DNA from: an uncultured Muribaculum sp.
GTDB taxonomy: Bacteria; Bacteroidota; Bacteroidia; Bacteroidales; Muribaculaceae
DNA length: 54,020 nucleotides
Direction: 5' to 3'
NCBI GenBank assembly: GCA_910589555.1
Contig: CAJUTE010000013.1
Span: forward strand, 1 to 54,020
Part shown: one piece after another, positions 25,671-35,483 of the stretch
How positions within the stretch are numbered: position 1 is the first letter of the stretch
Layout: every line of letters starts with the position of its first letter
Program-made: the position numbers and the translations under genes
The notes under the pieces: generated by a model
Database searches by the model: none
Told to the model about the DNA's origin: nothing
What the model saw: the letters and a program-made list of their open reading frames with translations, nothing else

Positions 25671-26983
25671 ATAAATACAATATTGCCGTAGCCGGCACCG
25701 GCTACGTCGGGCTCAGCATAGCCACTCTGCTCGCACAGCACAATCACGTGACTGCCGTCGATGTAATTCCTGAAAAGGTTGAAAAACTGAACAACCGCAT
25801 CTCCCCTATCCAGGACGATTATATCGAGAAATATCTTGCCGAAAAGGAGCTTGACTTCACGGCGACACTTGACGGAGCGGAGGCTTACCGCAATGCCGAT
25901 TTTGTGGTTATCGCGGCCCCAACCAACTATGACCCGGTCAAGAATTATTTCGACACGCATTGCATCGAGGATGTCATTGACCTTGTGCTTAGCGTGAATC
26001 CCGATGCCGTCATGGTGATAAAATCCACGATTCCTGTGGGTTACTGCCGTTCGCTGTATGTGAAATATGCAGCACGCGGAGTAAAGCAGTTCAATCTGTT
26101 GTTCTTCCCTGAATTCCTCCGCGAGAGCAAGGCTTTATATGACAATCTCTACCCGTCGCGCATCATAGCAGGAGTGCCAAAAATTATAGACCGACAGGAA
26201 TTTGCGGAGGAAAATGCGGCAATACTCGCGGTTACTGACGTCAATAAAATGACTGATGCTGCCCGCACTTTCGCATCGCTTCTACAACAAGGAGCTATCA
26301 AGGAGGATATCCCCACTCTGTTCATGGGCATGAAAGAAGCTGAGGCAGTGAAGCTGTTTGCCAACACATACCTTGCCCTTCGTGTCAGCTATTTCAATGA
26401 GCTCGACACATACGCCGAAGTCAAAGGGCTTGACTCACAAGCCATAATCGAAGGCATCGGACTCGACCCACGTATCGGCACACACTATAACAACCCATCA
26501 TTCGGCTACGGAGGTTACTGTCTGCCGAAAGACACCAAGCAGCTTCTCGCCAACTACGCCGACGTGCCACAGAACATGATGTCTGCAATCGTCGAGAGCA
26601 ACCGCACCCGCAAGGACTTCATCGCCGACCAGGTGCTGAAAATGGCGGGATGGTATGACTACTCTCACGCCAACACCTACGGCAAAGCTCCTGAGCAGGA
26701 ATGCGTGATCGGCGTTTACCGTCTTACGATGAAGTCAAACTCCGACAACTTCCGCCAGTCATCGATCCAAGGCGTGATGAAGCGCATCAAGGCTAAGGGT
26801 GCCACCGTAATCATCTATGAGCCAACCCTCGACGATGGCACCACTTTCTTCGGCAGCCGCGTGGTCAACAACCTCGCCGAGTTCAAACGCCTCTCCCACT
26901 CCATCCTCGCCAACCGCACCTCACCCGACCTCGCCGACGTCGACAACAAAGTTTACACCCGCGACATCTTCGCAAAAGACTGA
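25667..26983 (+). CDS. ugd: UDP-glucose 6-dehydrogenase
   Basis: A 438-residue nucleotide-sugar dehydrogenase that would oxidise UDP-glucose to UDP-glucuronate with two NAD. The Rossmann motif GTGYVGLS lies at 10-17, the central helical domain has FANTYLALRVSYFNELD (about 231-247), and the catalytic cysteine is C285 in GYGGYCLPKD. The start is the ATG overlapping the preceding stop; a much longer open frame upstream is chance, in another frame of the previous gene. The next gene, an epimerase, begins 3 bp later and would use the UDP-glucuronate. UDP-ManNAc dehydrogenase is a less likely alternative. Confidence 0.9.
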   Translation: MNKYNIAVAGTGYVGLSIATLLAQHNHVTAVDVIPEKVEKLNNRISPIQDDYIEKYLAEKELDFTATLDGAEAYRNADFVVIAAPTNYDPVKNYFDTHCIEDVIDLVLSVNPDAVMVIKSTIPVGYCRSLYVKYAARGVKQFNLLFFPEFLRESKALYDNLYPSRIIAGVPKIIDRQEFAEENAAILAVTDVNKMTDAARTFASLLQQGAIKEDIPTLFMGMKEAEAVKLFANTYLALRVSYFNELDTYAEVKGLDSQAIIEGIGLDPRIGTHYNNPSFGYGGYCLPKDTKQLLANYADVPQNMMSAIVESNRTRKDFIADQVLKMAGWYDYSHANTYGKAPEQECVIGVYRLTMKSNSDNFRQSSIQGVMKRIKAKGATVIIYEPTLDDGTTFFGSRVVNNLAEFKRLSHSILANRTSPDLADVDNKVYTRDIFAKD

Positions 26984-26986
26984 TTT

Positions 26987-28060
26987 ATGAACATATTTAT
27001 TACTGGGGTTGCAGGCTTCATCGGAAGCAAACTCTGCGAGCGCATATTAAGCGAGCAACTCGATACTGTTATAATAGGCATTGACAATGTAAATGACTAT
27101 TACGATACCGGTCTCAAAAAATGGCGCCTATGCCAGCTTGAAAAATTTGGCAAGCGATTTATCTTCATAAAGGGTAATATTGCCGACAAACATCTTATCG
27201 ATGAGATTTTTACAAAACATGCTCCAGAGATTGTTGTCAATCTTGCAGCACAAGCCGGTGTACGTTATAGCATAACCAATCCTGGAGCATATATCGAAAG
27301 CAACATCGTTGGTTTCTATAATATTCTCGAAGCATGTCGCCACAGCTACGACAATGGAAACTCGGGAGTACACCATCTTGTTTATGCCTCATCATCAAGT
27401 GTTTACGGAAGCAACACAAAGATCCCATACAGTACAGATGATAAGGTCGACAATCCAGTAAGTCTCTATGCTGCTACGAAGAAAAGCAACGAACTAATGG
27501 CTCATGCCTATTCAAAGTTGTATAACATCCCATCCACCGGACTGCGTTTCTTCACTGTTTACGGACCAGCAGGTCGTCCTGACATGGCATATTTTGGATT
27601 TACCAACAAGCTAATTAAAGGCGAAAAAATCCAAATTTTCAACTATGGCAACTGTGAGCGAGATTTCACCTACATTGATGATATTGTAGAGGGAATTATA
27701 AGGATAATGGAAAAAGCTCCGAAACGACATAATGGGAAAGATGGACTCCCAATCCCACCATACAAAGTCTACAATATCGGAAACAATCAACCTGAAAATC
27801 TGCTAAACTTTGTGCAGATACTCCAAGAAGAACTTATTACTGCTGGCGTACTTCCGGATGACTATGACTTTCAAGCACACAAAGAACTCGTAGCTATGCA
27901 ACCTGGAGATGTTCCCGTGACATATGCGGATACAACCCCACTTGAACAAGATTTCGGGTTCAAACCCTCCACATCTCTCCGCATTGGTCTACGCCAATTC
28001 GCACAATGGTACAAGAAGTTTTATTGCGGAGAAACAACATTCACTCGGTTGGATGTCTGA
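26987..28060 (+). CDS. UDP-glucuronate 4-epimerase-like SDR enzyme
   Basis: A 357-residue extended short-chain dehydrogenase/reductase. The NAD motif GVAGFIGS is at 7-14, the DNVNDYYD segment after beta 2 is typical of UDP-glucuronate 4-epimerases (CapI/GAE group), and the catalytic pair is Y161-xxx-K165. It would convert UDP-glucuronate to UDP-galacturonate for the capsule. It marks the start of the AT-rich part of the locus. Its stop lies just inside the start of the flippase gene (overlap of 8 bases). Confidence 0.88.
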   Translation: MNIFITGVAGFIGSKLCERILSEQLDTVIIGIDNVNDYYDTGLKKWRLCQLEKFGKRFIFIKGNIADKHLIDEIFTKHAPEIVVNLAAQAGVRYSITNPGAYIESNIVGFYNILEACRHSYDNGNSGVHHLVYASSSSVYGSNTKIPYSTDDKVDNPVSLYAATKKSNELMAHAYSKLYNIPSTGLRFFTVYGPAGRPDMAYFGFTNKLIKGEKIQIFNYGNCERDFTYIDDIVEGIIRIMEKAPKRHNGKDGLPIPPYKVYNIGNNQPENLLNFVQILQEELITAGVLPDDYDFQAHKELVAMQPGDVPVTYADTTPLEQDFGFKPSTSLRIGLRQFAQWYKKFYCGETTFTRLDV

Positions 28061-29588
28061 CGCTAGTTTAAATAAAAGACTTGCACACAACACTCTAATG
28101 CTTTATGCAAGAATGATTATTCTTGTACTTGTAAAGCTATACACATCAAGAGTAATTCTTGATGTTCTCGGAATAAATGATTACGGAGTTTGGAGTGCAG
28201 TAAGCTCGTTCATAGTATCGTTTAACTTTTTAAGTACTCCCCTAATTGGAGCAATACAACGATTCTTAAATTTTGAAATTGGCTCTGGAGGAAAGCGACT
28301 ATGCGAACTATGGTCTACAAGTTTCATCCTCTGCTTGATATTAGCACTGATTTTCATTGCAATACTTGAATCTGGTGGCGTATGGTTTCTAAACAATAAA
28401 ATGAATTTTGCCAACACTAATGCTATGGTTATCAATTCATTGTTCCAATTGTCGGTTTTTTCAAGTATATTCATGTTTCTAAGAATGTCATATGAAGCAG
28501 CGATAATATCTTATGAACGGATGTCAGCTTATGCCGTTCTATGTATTGCAGAGTCTATTCTTCTATTATGTGGTGCAATTTTTTTGAAATTCTATACGAC
28601 CAACAATCCTCTCATCCTCTATGGCATTATAAACTTTGTGGCTCAAATCATTCTCTTCTTCTGTTATAAATTTTATTGTAACAAATTCTTTTCATGCACT
28701 CACTTTTATTGGACTTTCAATAAAAAAATGGTAAGAGAAATAGGATCATATACCGGGTGGAATTTCTTTGGATCATTTTGCTCTATGAGTGCATCAAGTG
28801 GACTTAATATTTTGCTTAACATGTTCTTTGGAGTAGTGATTAATGCCGCCTATTCAATTATGATGCAAATAGGATCAATAATCAATCAACTTGTCAACAA
28901 TCTTCTTACAGCAATAAGTCCACAGATTATAAAATCATATGCCTGCAAAGATTTCCAACGCCTCGATTCTCTCATCATCAACGGTTGTAAGTACTCCCTA
29001 TTATTACTGCTTATCCCACTAGTCCCAATTTATATAAATATTGATTATATTTTAAAAATATGGCTTGGCAACTACCCTGACATCACGGTACTTTTTTGTC
29101 GTATATACATCATATATCTGTTTGTCGCTTGTTTCTCTGGGGTTTTAAGCATTGCATGTCTAGCGATTAAAAACATTCGTAAATATCAACTTACATTAGG
29201 ACCATTGGTGCTGTTCAATATTATATTAACATATCTACTGTTTAACCATGGGTTCGTAGCCCAAACCACTCTCTATATTAAAGTTGCTGTTGAATGCGTG
29301 ATTCTTGCATATCGGTTGATTTTTCTAAGAGCAACCATCTCCATAAGCATTCAAAAATTCATCAAATTTTCATTCCTACCGATAATGTTGATTTCAGCAA
29401 TTATAATTGGTTGTATGCTTGTAATAACCCACGCTCTTGGAAGTTGCTCCCCATCTCTAAAACTCATAGTCTCATCTATTTCATTTTTTGTGATTTATAC
29501 TTTTGTCACATGGTCTATAGGGCTTACTCGCAATCAGAAGCAAATGGTCAAAACATTTATTACTAACCAAATTTCAAAACTACAATAG
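28053..29588 (+). CDS. wzx: Wzx-type polysaccharide flippase
   Basis: A 511-residue inner-membrane protein with about 12-14 hydrophobic helices, of the MATE/PST polysaccharide-export superfamily. It would flip the lipid-linked capsule repeat unit to the periplasm. The start ATG at 28053 (MSDASLNKRLAHNTLMLYARM) overlaps the end of the epimerase gene. The upstream open frame is an out-of-frame read of the epimerase and is not used. It is strongly AT-rich. Sequence in this family is poorly conserved, so the call rests on topology, length and context. Confidence 0.85.
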   Translation: MSDASLNKRLAHNTLMLYARMIILVLVKLYTSRVILDVLGINDYGVWSAVSSFIVSFNFLSTPLIGAIQRFLNFEIGSGGKRLCELWSTSFILCLILALIFIAILESGGVWFLNNKMNFANTNAMVINSLFQLSVFSSIFMFLRMSYEAAIISYERMSAYAVLCIAESILLLCGAIFLKFYTTNNPLILYGIINFVAQIILFFCYKFYCNKFFSCTHFYWTFNKKMVREIGSYTGWNFFGSFCSMSASSGLNILLNMFFGVVINAAYSIMMQIGSIINQLVNNLLTAISPQIIKSYACKDFQRLDSLIINGCKYSLLLLLIPLVPIYINIDYILKIWLGNYPDITVLFCRIYIIYLFVACFSGVLSIACLAIKNIRKYQLTLGPLVLFNIILTYLLFNHGFVAQTTLYIKVAVECVILAYRLIFLRATISISIQKFIKFSFLPIMLISAIIIGCMLVITHALGSCSPSLKLIVSSISFFVIYTFVTWSIGLTRNQKQMVKTFITNQISKLQ

Positions 29589-29590
29589 AC

Positions 29591-30511
29591 ATGATTTATA
29601 TCGTTCACTATGATATTGATTACCATAATTTCATCCTGCAACCACTCCATGAACGCACAGATGTAACACTTATAGAGATTCCAACGAAAATAAGTTGGTT
29701 GATGAAACAGTTATTAAGAATTGATCATCAATTAAAGCTTAATATGGCACCTTATGTAAGGTATCGAAAAAGTGATATCTTCAAATTAAAATTTGTAAAA
29801 AATGATGATAAGATTATACTTTTTAGTATAATATACCCTATGGACGTACTTTGGATATTCAAATTAGCCAAAAAACATCCATTAAATATTTGGACATGGA
29901 ACATAATACCATATTACTATACAGAATATATAAAGGAATCGACAAAGCGAGGGATCAAGTTTTTTACTTTTGACAAAGGAGATTCCATAAAACATTCAAT
30001 AAAGTTACTTCCACAGGTTTATAGAAGTTTAAATTTGGGGAGTCGTGCTATTAAAAATGATTTTGTTTTTATTGGCAAAGAAAAAGGAAGAATCAGCACA
30101 ATTGCCAATCTAACAAAACAATTAGAAAACTTAGGATATTCTGGAAAAATCATCATCGTAGGTCCTGAACATAATAGCATTAAATTAAAAAGCCTCGAAT
30201 ATTCATCTCATTTAATTCCATACATGGACGTGCTTCAAATTGAAGCATCATCTAATGTTATAATCGACATTATCCAAGAAGGACAAAGTGGTTTAACTCT
30301 AAGAATTTTTGAAGCATTATTCATGCGAAAAAAAATCATTTCAAACAATTCGTCCCTAGAAAAATACGCGTGGTATAATGCCAATAATATATTTATAATC
30401 GGAAAAGATAATTATGAATCTCTTTCTGATTTTATGAGTCAAAAATATGTCGATATTCCTCTTGAATTATTGTCAAAATATGACATTAACAATTGGCTAA
30501 ATAATTTTTAA
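29591..30511 (+). CDS. Capsule glycosyltransferase-like protein
   Basis: A 306-residue soluble protein starting 2 bp after the flippase stop. The C-terminal half has VIIDIIQEGQSGLTLRIFEALFMRKKIISNN (around residues 224-254), a segment seen in a group of GT-B-like capsule proteins that resembles the nucleotide-sugar-binding E-x7-E region. The N-terminal half begins MIYIVHYDIDYHNFILQPL. I take it as a glycosyltransferase by this motif and its place; donor and acceptor are unknown. The neighbouring gene at 30539 shares the D-I-x-x-x-G-x-x-G-L-x-x-x-x-x-A pattern, so the two may be distant paralogs. Confidence 0.65.
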   Translation: MIYIVHYDIDYHNFILQPLHERTDVTLIEIPTKISWLMKQLLRIDHQLKLNMAPYVRYRKSDIFKLKFVKNDDKIILFSIIYPMDVLWIFKLAKKHPLNIWTWNIIPYYYTEYIKESTKRGIKFFTFDKGDSIKHSIKLLPQVYRSLNLGSRAIKNDFVFIGKEKGRISTIANLTKQLENLGYSGKIIIVGPEHNSIKLKSLEYSSHLIPYMDVLQIEASSNVIIDIIQEGQSGLTLRIFEALFMRKKIISNNSSLEKYAWYNANNIFIIGKDNYESLSDFMSQKYVDIPLELLSKYDINNWLNNF

Positions 30512-30538
30512 ACATAACCACCATATTTAAATTATCAA

Positions 30539-31639
30539 ATGAAAGAAAAGTTACTACTTATATGCCCGGATTTTTATAATTATTATAAATACCTCGAAAA
30601 CGCATTTAATAAATATTTTCAAACTACATGCGTCCCTGTAAATTATTCTGATAACAACTTTCGTAAGAAACCTTCATCAATATTTTCCTTGAACTTCCTG
30701 AAAAGCAAAGTAGATAGAAATAATCGTAGAAAATATTTAATAAACACAGAAACGACTTTATCGATGATGTTTTTTGATAAAGTTTTAATCATTAGTATAT
30801 TCCCATTTTCAAATGAATTACTCTCCAATTTGATAAAAACCAATCCAAACGTAACTATAAATATCTTTCTTTGGGATGAACTATCAAAAATACCACAAAT
30901 CAAATCAATTTTTTATTTAGCAACAAACATATTCACTTTTAATGCTCCCGATGTGATTGCCTTGCAAAGGGAGAGCGGGTGCTACAGAACAAATTGTCTT
31001 TACTTGCCTAATTTCTATATTGAGCGCAGAATTAATTTTGATAATGATAATTCTCATAAACTTACATATATCGGCACTGTTAATCCAGACACTATAGAAA
31101 GATTGGAGTTTATTGGACAATTATATAATTGGTGTAAACAACATAGCATTGATTGTATGTTTTATCTGCGTTATCATACCTCATTAATCAATTCCTCAAT
31201 TATCAAAAAATTCTACCTAAATATATTTCATAACCCGTTTTACTCATATATTAAACTAATTTCAAAACATCTTGATAAACCATATCTACACAATCGAATT
31301 CTTCCCTTACAAAAAGTTCTTGAAATTGAATCTAACTCAGAATGTTTATTAGACATAAGCCATACGGGCAGACAGGGGTATGGATTAAATGTGATTTCGG
31401 CCATTGGTAATAATCAAAAACTCATATCTGACAATAAGTTTCTAAAAGAAGAACCCTTTTATTCAAGCGAAAATATCTGCGTAATCGATGAAAAACTGAA
31501 TGGTTTGTCTTCAGAATTTTTCTCACTAAAAAAACGACAAATAGATATTTCATGTTTAGAAGTATGCAATTGGGTGCGAATGCTTTTTGAACCTGAATAC
31601 TATCACACTAATATTTCAAAAGTTTACACTAAAAAATAA
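30539..31639 (+). CDS. Capsule glycosyltransferase-like protein
   Basis: A 366-residue soluble protein, very AT-rich. Near the C-terminus it has CLLDISHTGRQGYGLNVISAIGNNQKLISDN (around residues 270-300), which aligns by eye with DIIQEGQSGLTLRIFEALFMRKKIISNN of the preceding gene, and a middle segment LTYIGTVNPDTIERLEFIGQL. This suggests a GT-B-fold transferase of the CgeB-like kind. Donor and acceptor are unknown. It lies in the same transcription unit, 27 bp after its neighbour. Confidence 0.6.
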   Translation: MKEKLLLICPDFYNYYKYLENAFNKYFQTTCVPVNYSDNNFRKKPSSIFSLNFLKSKVDRNNRRKYLINTETTLSMMFFDKVLIISIFPFSNELLSNLIKTNPNVTINIFLWDELSKIPQIKSIFYLATNIFTFNAPDVIALQRESGCYRTNCLYLPNFYIERRINFDNDNSHKLTYIGTVNPDTIERLEFIGQLYNWCKQHSIDCMFYLRYHTSLINSSIIKKFYLNIFHNPFYSYIKLISKHLDKPYLHNRILPLQKVLEIESNSECLLDISHTGRQGYGLNVISAIGNNQKLISDNKFLKEEPFYSSENICVIDEKLNGLSSEFFSLKKRQIDISCLEVCNWVRMLFEPEYYHTNISKVYTKK

Positions 31640-31650
31640 ATGTAAAATAA

Positions 31651-32622
31651 ATGAAAACGTCCGTAGTCTACGTTATCACAAGCTCTTTTGACGATACATA
31701 TTTAGAACAAATGTATTTTTCAATGTATTCATTGCGTATGTATAATCCAATGGTTAATATTATTATAGTTTGTGATACGAGCACAGCACAGAGTTTCATA
31801 GGAAATCGTAAAAAGCTAATGGAAATAGCCAATGAAGTTATACCTGTTGAAGTGCCTACACAATTTAATAACATGCAAAAATCACGCTTCTTAAAAACTT
31901 CATTGCGTAAATACATTTCTGGCGACTTCCTTTACATCGATAATGATACTATTATATGTGATGACATCTCAGAGATCGACAATATGGAATCACCATTAAT
32001 GGGTGTACCGGATTTTCATTGTGACCTAACAGAATTTCCAGGGAATAAAAGTCTCTCTATATTATCCGAAAAAATCGGGCTTCATTTTGATAAGCATAAA
32101 TACTGCTTTAATGGAGGCGTATTGTATGCCAAAGATCATCCTATTAGCTATGATTTATTTAATTGTTGGCATAGTGAGTGGATTAAAAACCTAAAACTTG
32201 GATATTCCACAGATCAACAATCTTTATTTGCCGCAAATGAAAAATGCGGTTTTCCAATAAAAAAAATGGATGACGCGTATAATTGTCAGATTATTTTTAA
32301 TGGGTTAAAATATCTCTATAGGGCAAAAATTATCCATTATTTTGCGTCTGGGTTCGAAAAGTCCGGAAATCTTGAGCAGCCATATTTGTTCCAAAATAAA
32401 CTACATTACCAATATTTAAAGGAGAATGGAACTTTAGATGCAGAATGTGAAAAAGGATTTAAATCACCCAAAGGAGCTTTTGTTCCCAATGTTCAAATCG
32501 TAACATCTTTTCAATCTGAGTACAATAATACTCCATTCTATTCAATGTCTCGAAACTTTTATTATAACCATTCTAAATTGATAAAACTGATGTCAAAAAT
32601 CAAGCATATACTAAAGAAGTAG
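31651..32622 (+). CDS. GT-A glycosyltransferase (GT8-like)
   Basis: A 323-residue protein with a GT-A fold: N-terminal VVYVITSSFDDTYLEQMYFSMYSLR, the metal-binding DxD-type motif in FLYIDNDTIICDDISEID (about 95-112), and CFNGGVLYAKDHP (about 153-165), all typical of family 8-like retaining transferases. It would add one sugar of the capsule repeat on the cytoplasmic face. It sits 11 bp after the preceding gene. Confidence 0.8.
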   Translation: MKTSVVYVITSSFDDTYLEQMYFSMYSLRMYNPMVNIIIVCDTSTAQSFIGNRKKLMEIANEVIPVEVPTQFNNMQKSRFLKTSLRKYISGDFLYIDNDTIICDDISEIDNMESPLMGVPDFHCDLTEFPGNKSLSILSEKIGLHFDKHKYCFNGGVLYAKDHPISYDLFNCWHSEWIKNLKLGYSTDQQSLFAANEKCGFPIKKMDDAYNCQIIFNGLKYLYRAKIIHYFASGFEKSGNLEQPYLFQNKLHYQYLKENGTLDAECEKGFKSPKGAFVPNVQIVTSFQSEYNNTPFYSMSRNFYYNHSKLIKLMSKIKHILKK

Positions 32623-32629
32623 AACTCAG

Positions 32630-33835
32630 ATGCACCACTACGAACAACAAGGCTACGACAAACCGTTGATAACATTGCTGGCATTCTCAACTGTTGGTTT
32701 TTATATGCCAATAGGAGAAAGTTATATTAAAGCTTTCGTTATACTATTCCTAACATGTCTATTTATTAATTCAATACAACATAGAGACCGTAATTTACGT
32801 GAACCTAAGGGCTACAATATTTTTTTTTGCTTAACATTATTGATTAGCTTATCGATTTTACCTGCATACTTTTACTGGAATCAAGGGTTATTAGCTAGCA
32901 TTATATCAACTTCTCCATATATGATATATGGTCTTTACTTGCTTTTATATCGTTCCAAATTATCAAAAGCATATCTACACAAATTATTAATTGCGTTAGC
33001 GTGCATATCCATAATACTCCTACTGATAAAATTAATTATTCCTTCATTACCAATAGGCAAAGTCATAAATGACATTGAGCGCGGAGATAGAATATCAATT
33101 CCTGGAAGTATTTTTATCTGGTATTTATACTTCGTTATATTAGAAAAATTACTCTCCAACAGAAGCAAAAGGGGATTACTGATTCTCGCATTTGCTGTAT
33201 GTGTATTTTGTATTTATATTCAGAAGGGTCGTTCGCAATTATTTGCGATTGCGGCACTTTCTGTAGTTTTTTGGCTAAGACATAGTCGAGGAAATAAGAT
33301 AATTTTAGCTTTCTTCATTATAATATCATCCGTTATTATAATTAATAGTCCAATTGTTAAAGAGTTATCTTCAATAACTCAAAAGCAAATGGATAGTACA
33401 AACCCGGATCAACATGTGCGAGAAATAGGAATCTATTATTATTTCTGTGAATTTCCTGTCAAGGGTATCAATTATCTGATCGGGAACGGAATTCCATCTT
33501 ATGGAAGAAGTTCATATGGAATTCAGGCAGAACAATTTGCAGAGGAAACAAAAATACACTTGGTAGATATTGGGTTGGCTGGAATATATAACTATTGGGG
33601 TTTATTTGGATTGATTCTCTATATATATATTTTTTATCATTTTATAATTCAAAACAGAAGGCAAGAAAATAGTCCAGCTAGGTATTTTTTATCCATTCTT
33701 TTTGCACAATCTATTCTGTCGGCAGTTCCTCTATATTTGAGTTCTATTTGTGCAATTGGAATAAGCTGTTTCCTTGCCTCAAAACCAATTTTACAATTAA
33801 ATGAAAGTAATTATATTCCTACGGAAAAAACTTGA
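32630..33835 (+). CDS. wzy: Wzy-type capsule polymerase
   Basis: A 401-residue inner-membrane protein with about ten hydrophobic helices and a larger periplasmic loop before the last ones (about residues 245-310, including NPDQHVREIGIYYYFCEFPVKG). This topology, together with the flippase in the same locus, identifies it as the O-antigen/capsule polymerase that joins repeat units in the periplasm. Wzy proteins share little sequence, so the call depends on topology and context. The next gene starts 35 bp before its stop, in another frame. Confidence 0.8.
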   Translation: MHHYEQQGYDKPLITLLAFSTVGFYMPIGESYIKAFVILFLTCLFINSIQHRDRNLREPKGYNIFFCLTLLISLSILPAYFYWNQGLLASIISTSPYMIYGLYLLLYRSKLSKAYLHKLLIALACISIILLLIKLIIPSLPIGKVINDIERGDRISIPGSIFIWYLYFVILEKLLSNRSKRGLLILAFAVCVFCIYIQKGRSQLFAIAALSVVFWLRHSRGNKIILAFFIIISSVIIINSPIVKELSSITQKQMDSTNPDQHVREIGIYYYFCEFPVKGINYLIGNGIPSYGRSSYGIQAEQFAEETKIHLVDIGLAGIYNYWGLFGLILYIYIFYHFIIQNRRQENSPARYFLSILFAQSILSAVPLYLSSICAIGISCFLASKPILQLNESNYIPTEKT

Positions 33836-34781
33836 GGGACAAAACTCTATGGAGGAATTAGCCCATAATTTGAATAAGAATATTCCTAATTCCCAAATTG
33901 TAGAGCTTCCATATTATTCCACGACATTTAAAGGTATAGTTAAAAATGCTATTTTCGCATGGAAGAATCAAGGAGATGTCAATCACATATTTTCAATTAC
34001 AGATGGCTATTTGGCATTATTCGTAAAGAAACCAATTATTACAATTCATGATTTAAAATCGTTCTCTGCGTTATCTTATTTTGGACGTATTATCGCCAAA
34101 TTACTTTTCATTTTATTACCATCTATAAAATGTAGGACTTATACTGCCATTTCTTCTCAAACAAAGAAGGAGTTTATTAATATAGCACCTTGGCGAAAAA
34201 AAAACATACATCTCATATACAATCCAGTTAATCCTATATTTTTTAACACAACCGATAAAATCGGCATAACAACACCTCCAACTATTCTTCATGTAGGGAC
34301 GGCTTTACATAAGAATCTTTCAAACGTAATCAGGGCAATTGATGGATTAGGATATAAGTTAGTCATCGTAGGCAAATTGTTTGAAGAACAGAAGTTGCTA
34401 TTGTCAACGTCAAATATAGACTATGAGAATTGCTATGACATCACTATTGACAAACTATCTAAGTTGTATCATGATTCAGATGTGATTAGTTTTCCATCGT
34501 CATACGAAGGCTTTGGGATGCCGGTAATAGAAGCGAATGCTTCAGGTGTGCCAATTATAGCGGGAGACATACCGATTTTGCATGAAATTGGTAATAACGC
34601 TGCGTATTTTGTAAATCCCAATGACATCAAGGAATTACGAAATGGATTCATTGCCATATTTAAAGACAGTGCCCTAAGATCCCATCTAATAACAAAAGGG
34701 AGGGATAATGTTAAACGATTCTCCATGAGTGCGATTAGTAGTGAATATGTAAAATTACATGAATTATTAGCTAAAGAATAA
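33801..34781 (+). CDS. GT4-family glycosyltransferase
   Basis: A 326-residue GT-B transferase. The C-terminal half shows ILHVGTALHKNLSNVIRAIDGL (about 164-185) and the E-x7-E motif region VISFPSSYEGFGMPVIEANASGVPIIAGDIPILHEIGNNAAYFVNPND (spanning about residues 230-277), both characteristic of family 4. It is a retaining transferase with unknown donor. The start overlaps the end of the polymerase gene by 35 bp, showing tight coupling. Confidence 0.87.
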   Translation: MKVIIFLRKKLEGQNSMEELAHNLNKNIPNSQIVELPYYSTTFKGIVKNAIFAWKNQGDVNHIFSITDGYLALFVKKPIITIHDLKSFSALSYFGRIIAKLLFILLPSIKCRTYTAISSQTKKEFINIAPWRKKNIHLIYNPVNPIFFNTTDKIGITTPPTILHVGTALHKNLSNVIRAIDGLGYKLVIVGKLFEEQKLLLSTSNIDYENCYDITIDKLSKLYHDSDVISFPSSYEGFGMPVIEANASGVPIIAGDIPILHEIGNNAAYFVNPNDIKELRNGFIAIFKDSALRSHLITKGRDNVKRFSMSAISSEYVKLHELLAKE

Positions 34782-34785
34782 ACGT

Positions 34786-35469
34786 ATGGTTAAACTATTA
34801 TCGTGGATTATATCCCGAGTAAAAAAGGACCAATTTAATTTTGACAGCAACATTCCAAGTGGCTATTTAGTTAATTTTATCATAGTTGAGTTTTTTCGAA
34901 TGTTATATGGAACCATTTCATTAAGAGGATCCAACTTAGCATTTCGTTCGTTTAATTCTAAATTAAAATGCAGAGGTAAGTTTTACCATGCGGGGAACGT
35001 TAGAATTGAATCTAATGTCTTTATCAACGCACTTTCAATATATGGAATAAAATGTGGTCGAAATGTATCGTTCGGAAGAAATACAACGATGATTGTTTCT
35101 GGAAGTTTACAATCTCTTGGCAAGGGGGTTGTAATCGGAAATAATGTCGGGTTAGGCACTCACGGATTTTATGGAGGATCAGGAGGATTAGAAATTGGAG
35201 ATGACACAATCTTTGGAAATTATGTCAGTGTTCATCCAGAAAATCACAATTATGGAGATTTGGATATTCCAATAAGGCTTCAAGGAGTAAATCATAAGGG
35301 CATAAAAATAGGGAAAGGATGTTGGATAGGAGCAAAAGCAACGATTCTTGATGGTGCTGATATTGGCGATGGCTGCATTGTTGCTGCTGGTGCTATTGTA
35401 CGAGGGAAATTTCCGCCCAATAGCATTATTGGTGGCATACCCGCCAAAATCATTAAAATGAGGAAATAA
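34786..35469 (+). CDS. Left-handed beta-helix acyltransferase
   Basis: A 227-residue hexapeptide-repeat acetyltransferase (WcaF/LbH type). Repeats run from about residue 80 to 215. A catalytic His occurs in VHPENHNYGDLDIPI, and the C-terminus has IGDGCIVAAGAIVRGKFPPNSIIGGIPAKIIK (about residues 190-221), the standard last coil. It probably acetylates a capsule sugar. A second, broken acetyltransferase lies at 36.8-37.3 kb, so this may be the only working one in the locus. Confidence 0.85.
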   Translation: MVKLLSWIISRVKKDQFNFDSNIPSGYLVNFIIVEFFRMLYGTISLRGSNLAFRSFNSKLKCRGKFYHAGNVRIESNVFINALSIYGIKCGRNVSFGRNTTMIVSGSLQSLGKGVVIGNNVGLGTHGFYGGSGGLEIGDDTIFGNYVSVHPENHNYGDLDIPIRLQGVNHKGIKIGKGCWIGAKATILDGADIGDGCIVAAGAIVRGKFPPNSIIGGIPAKIIKMRK

Positions 35470-35483
35470 AAACTGTTTCTTTT

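Noticed and set aside
27924..28052. Longer N-terminus for the flippase
   Set aside because: These codons are an out-of-frame reading of the epimerase gene; the ATG at 28053 starts a normal Wzx N-terminus.
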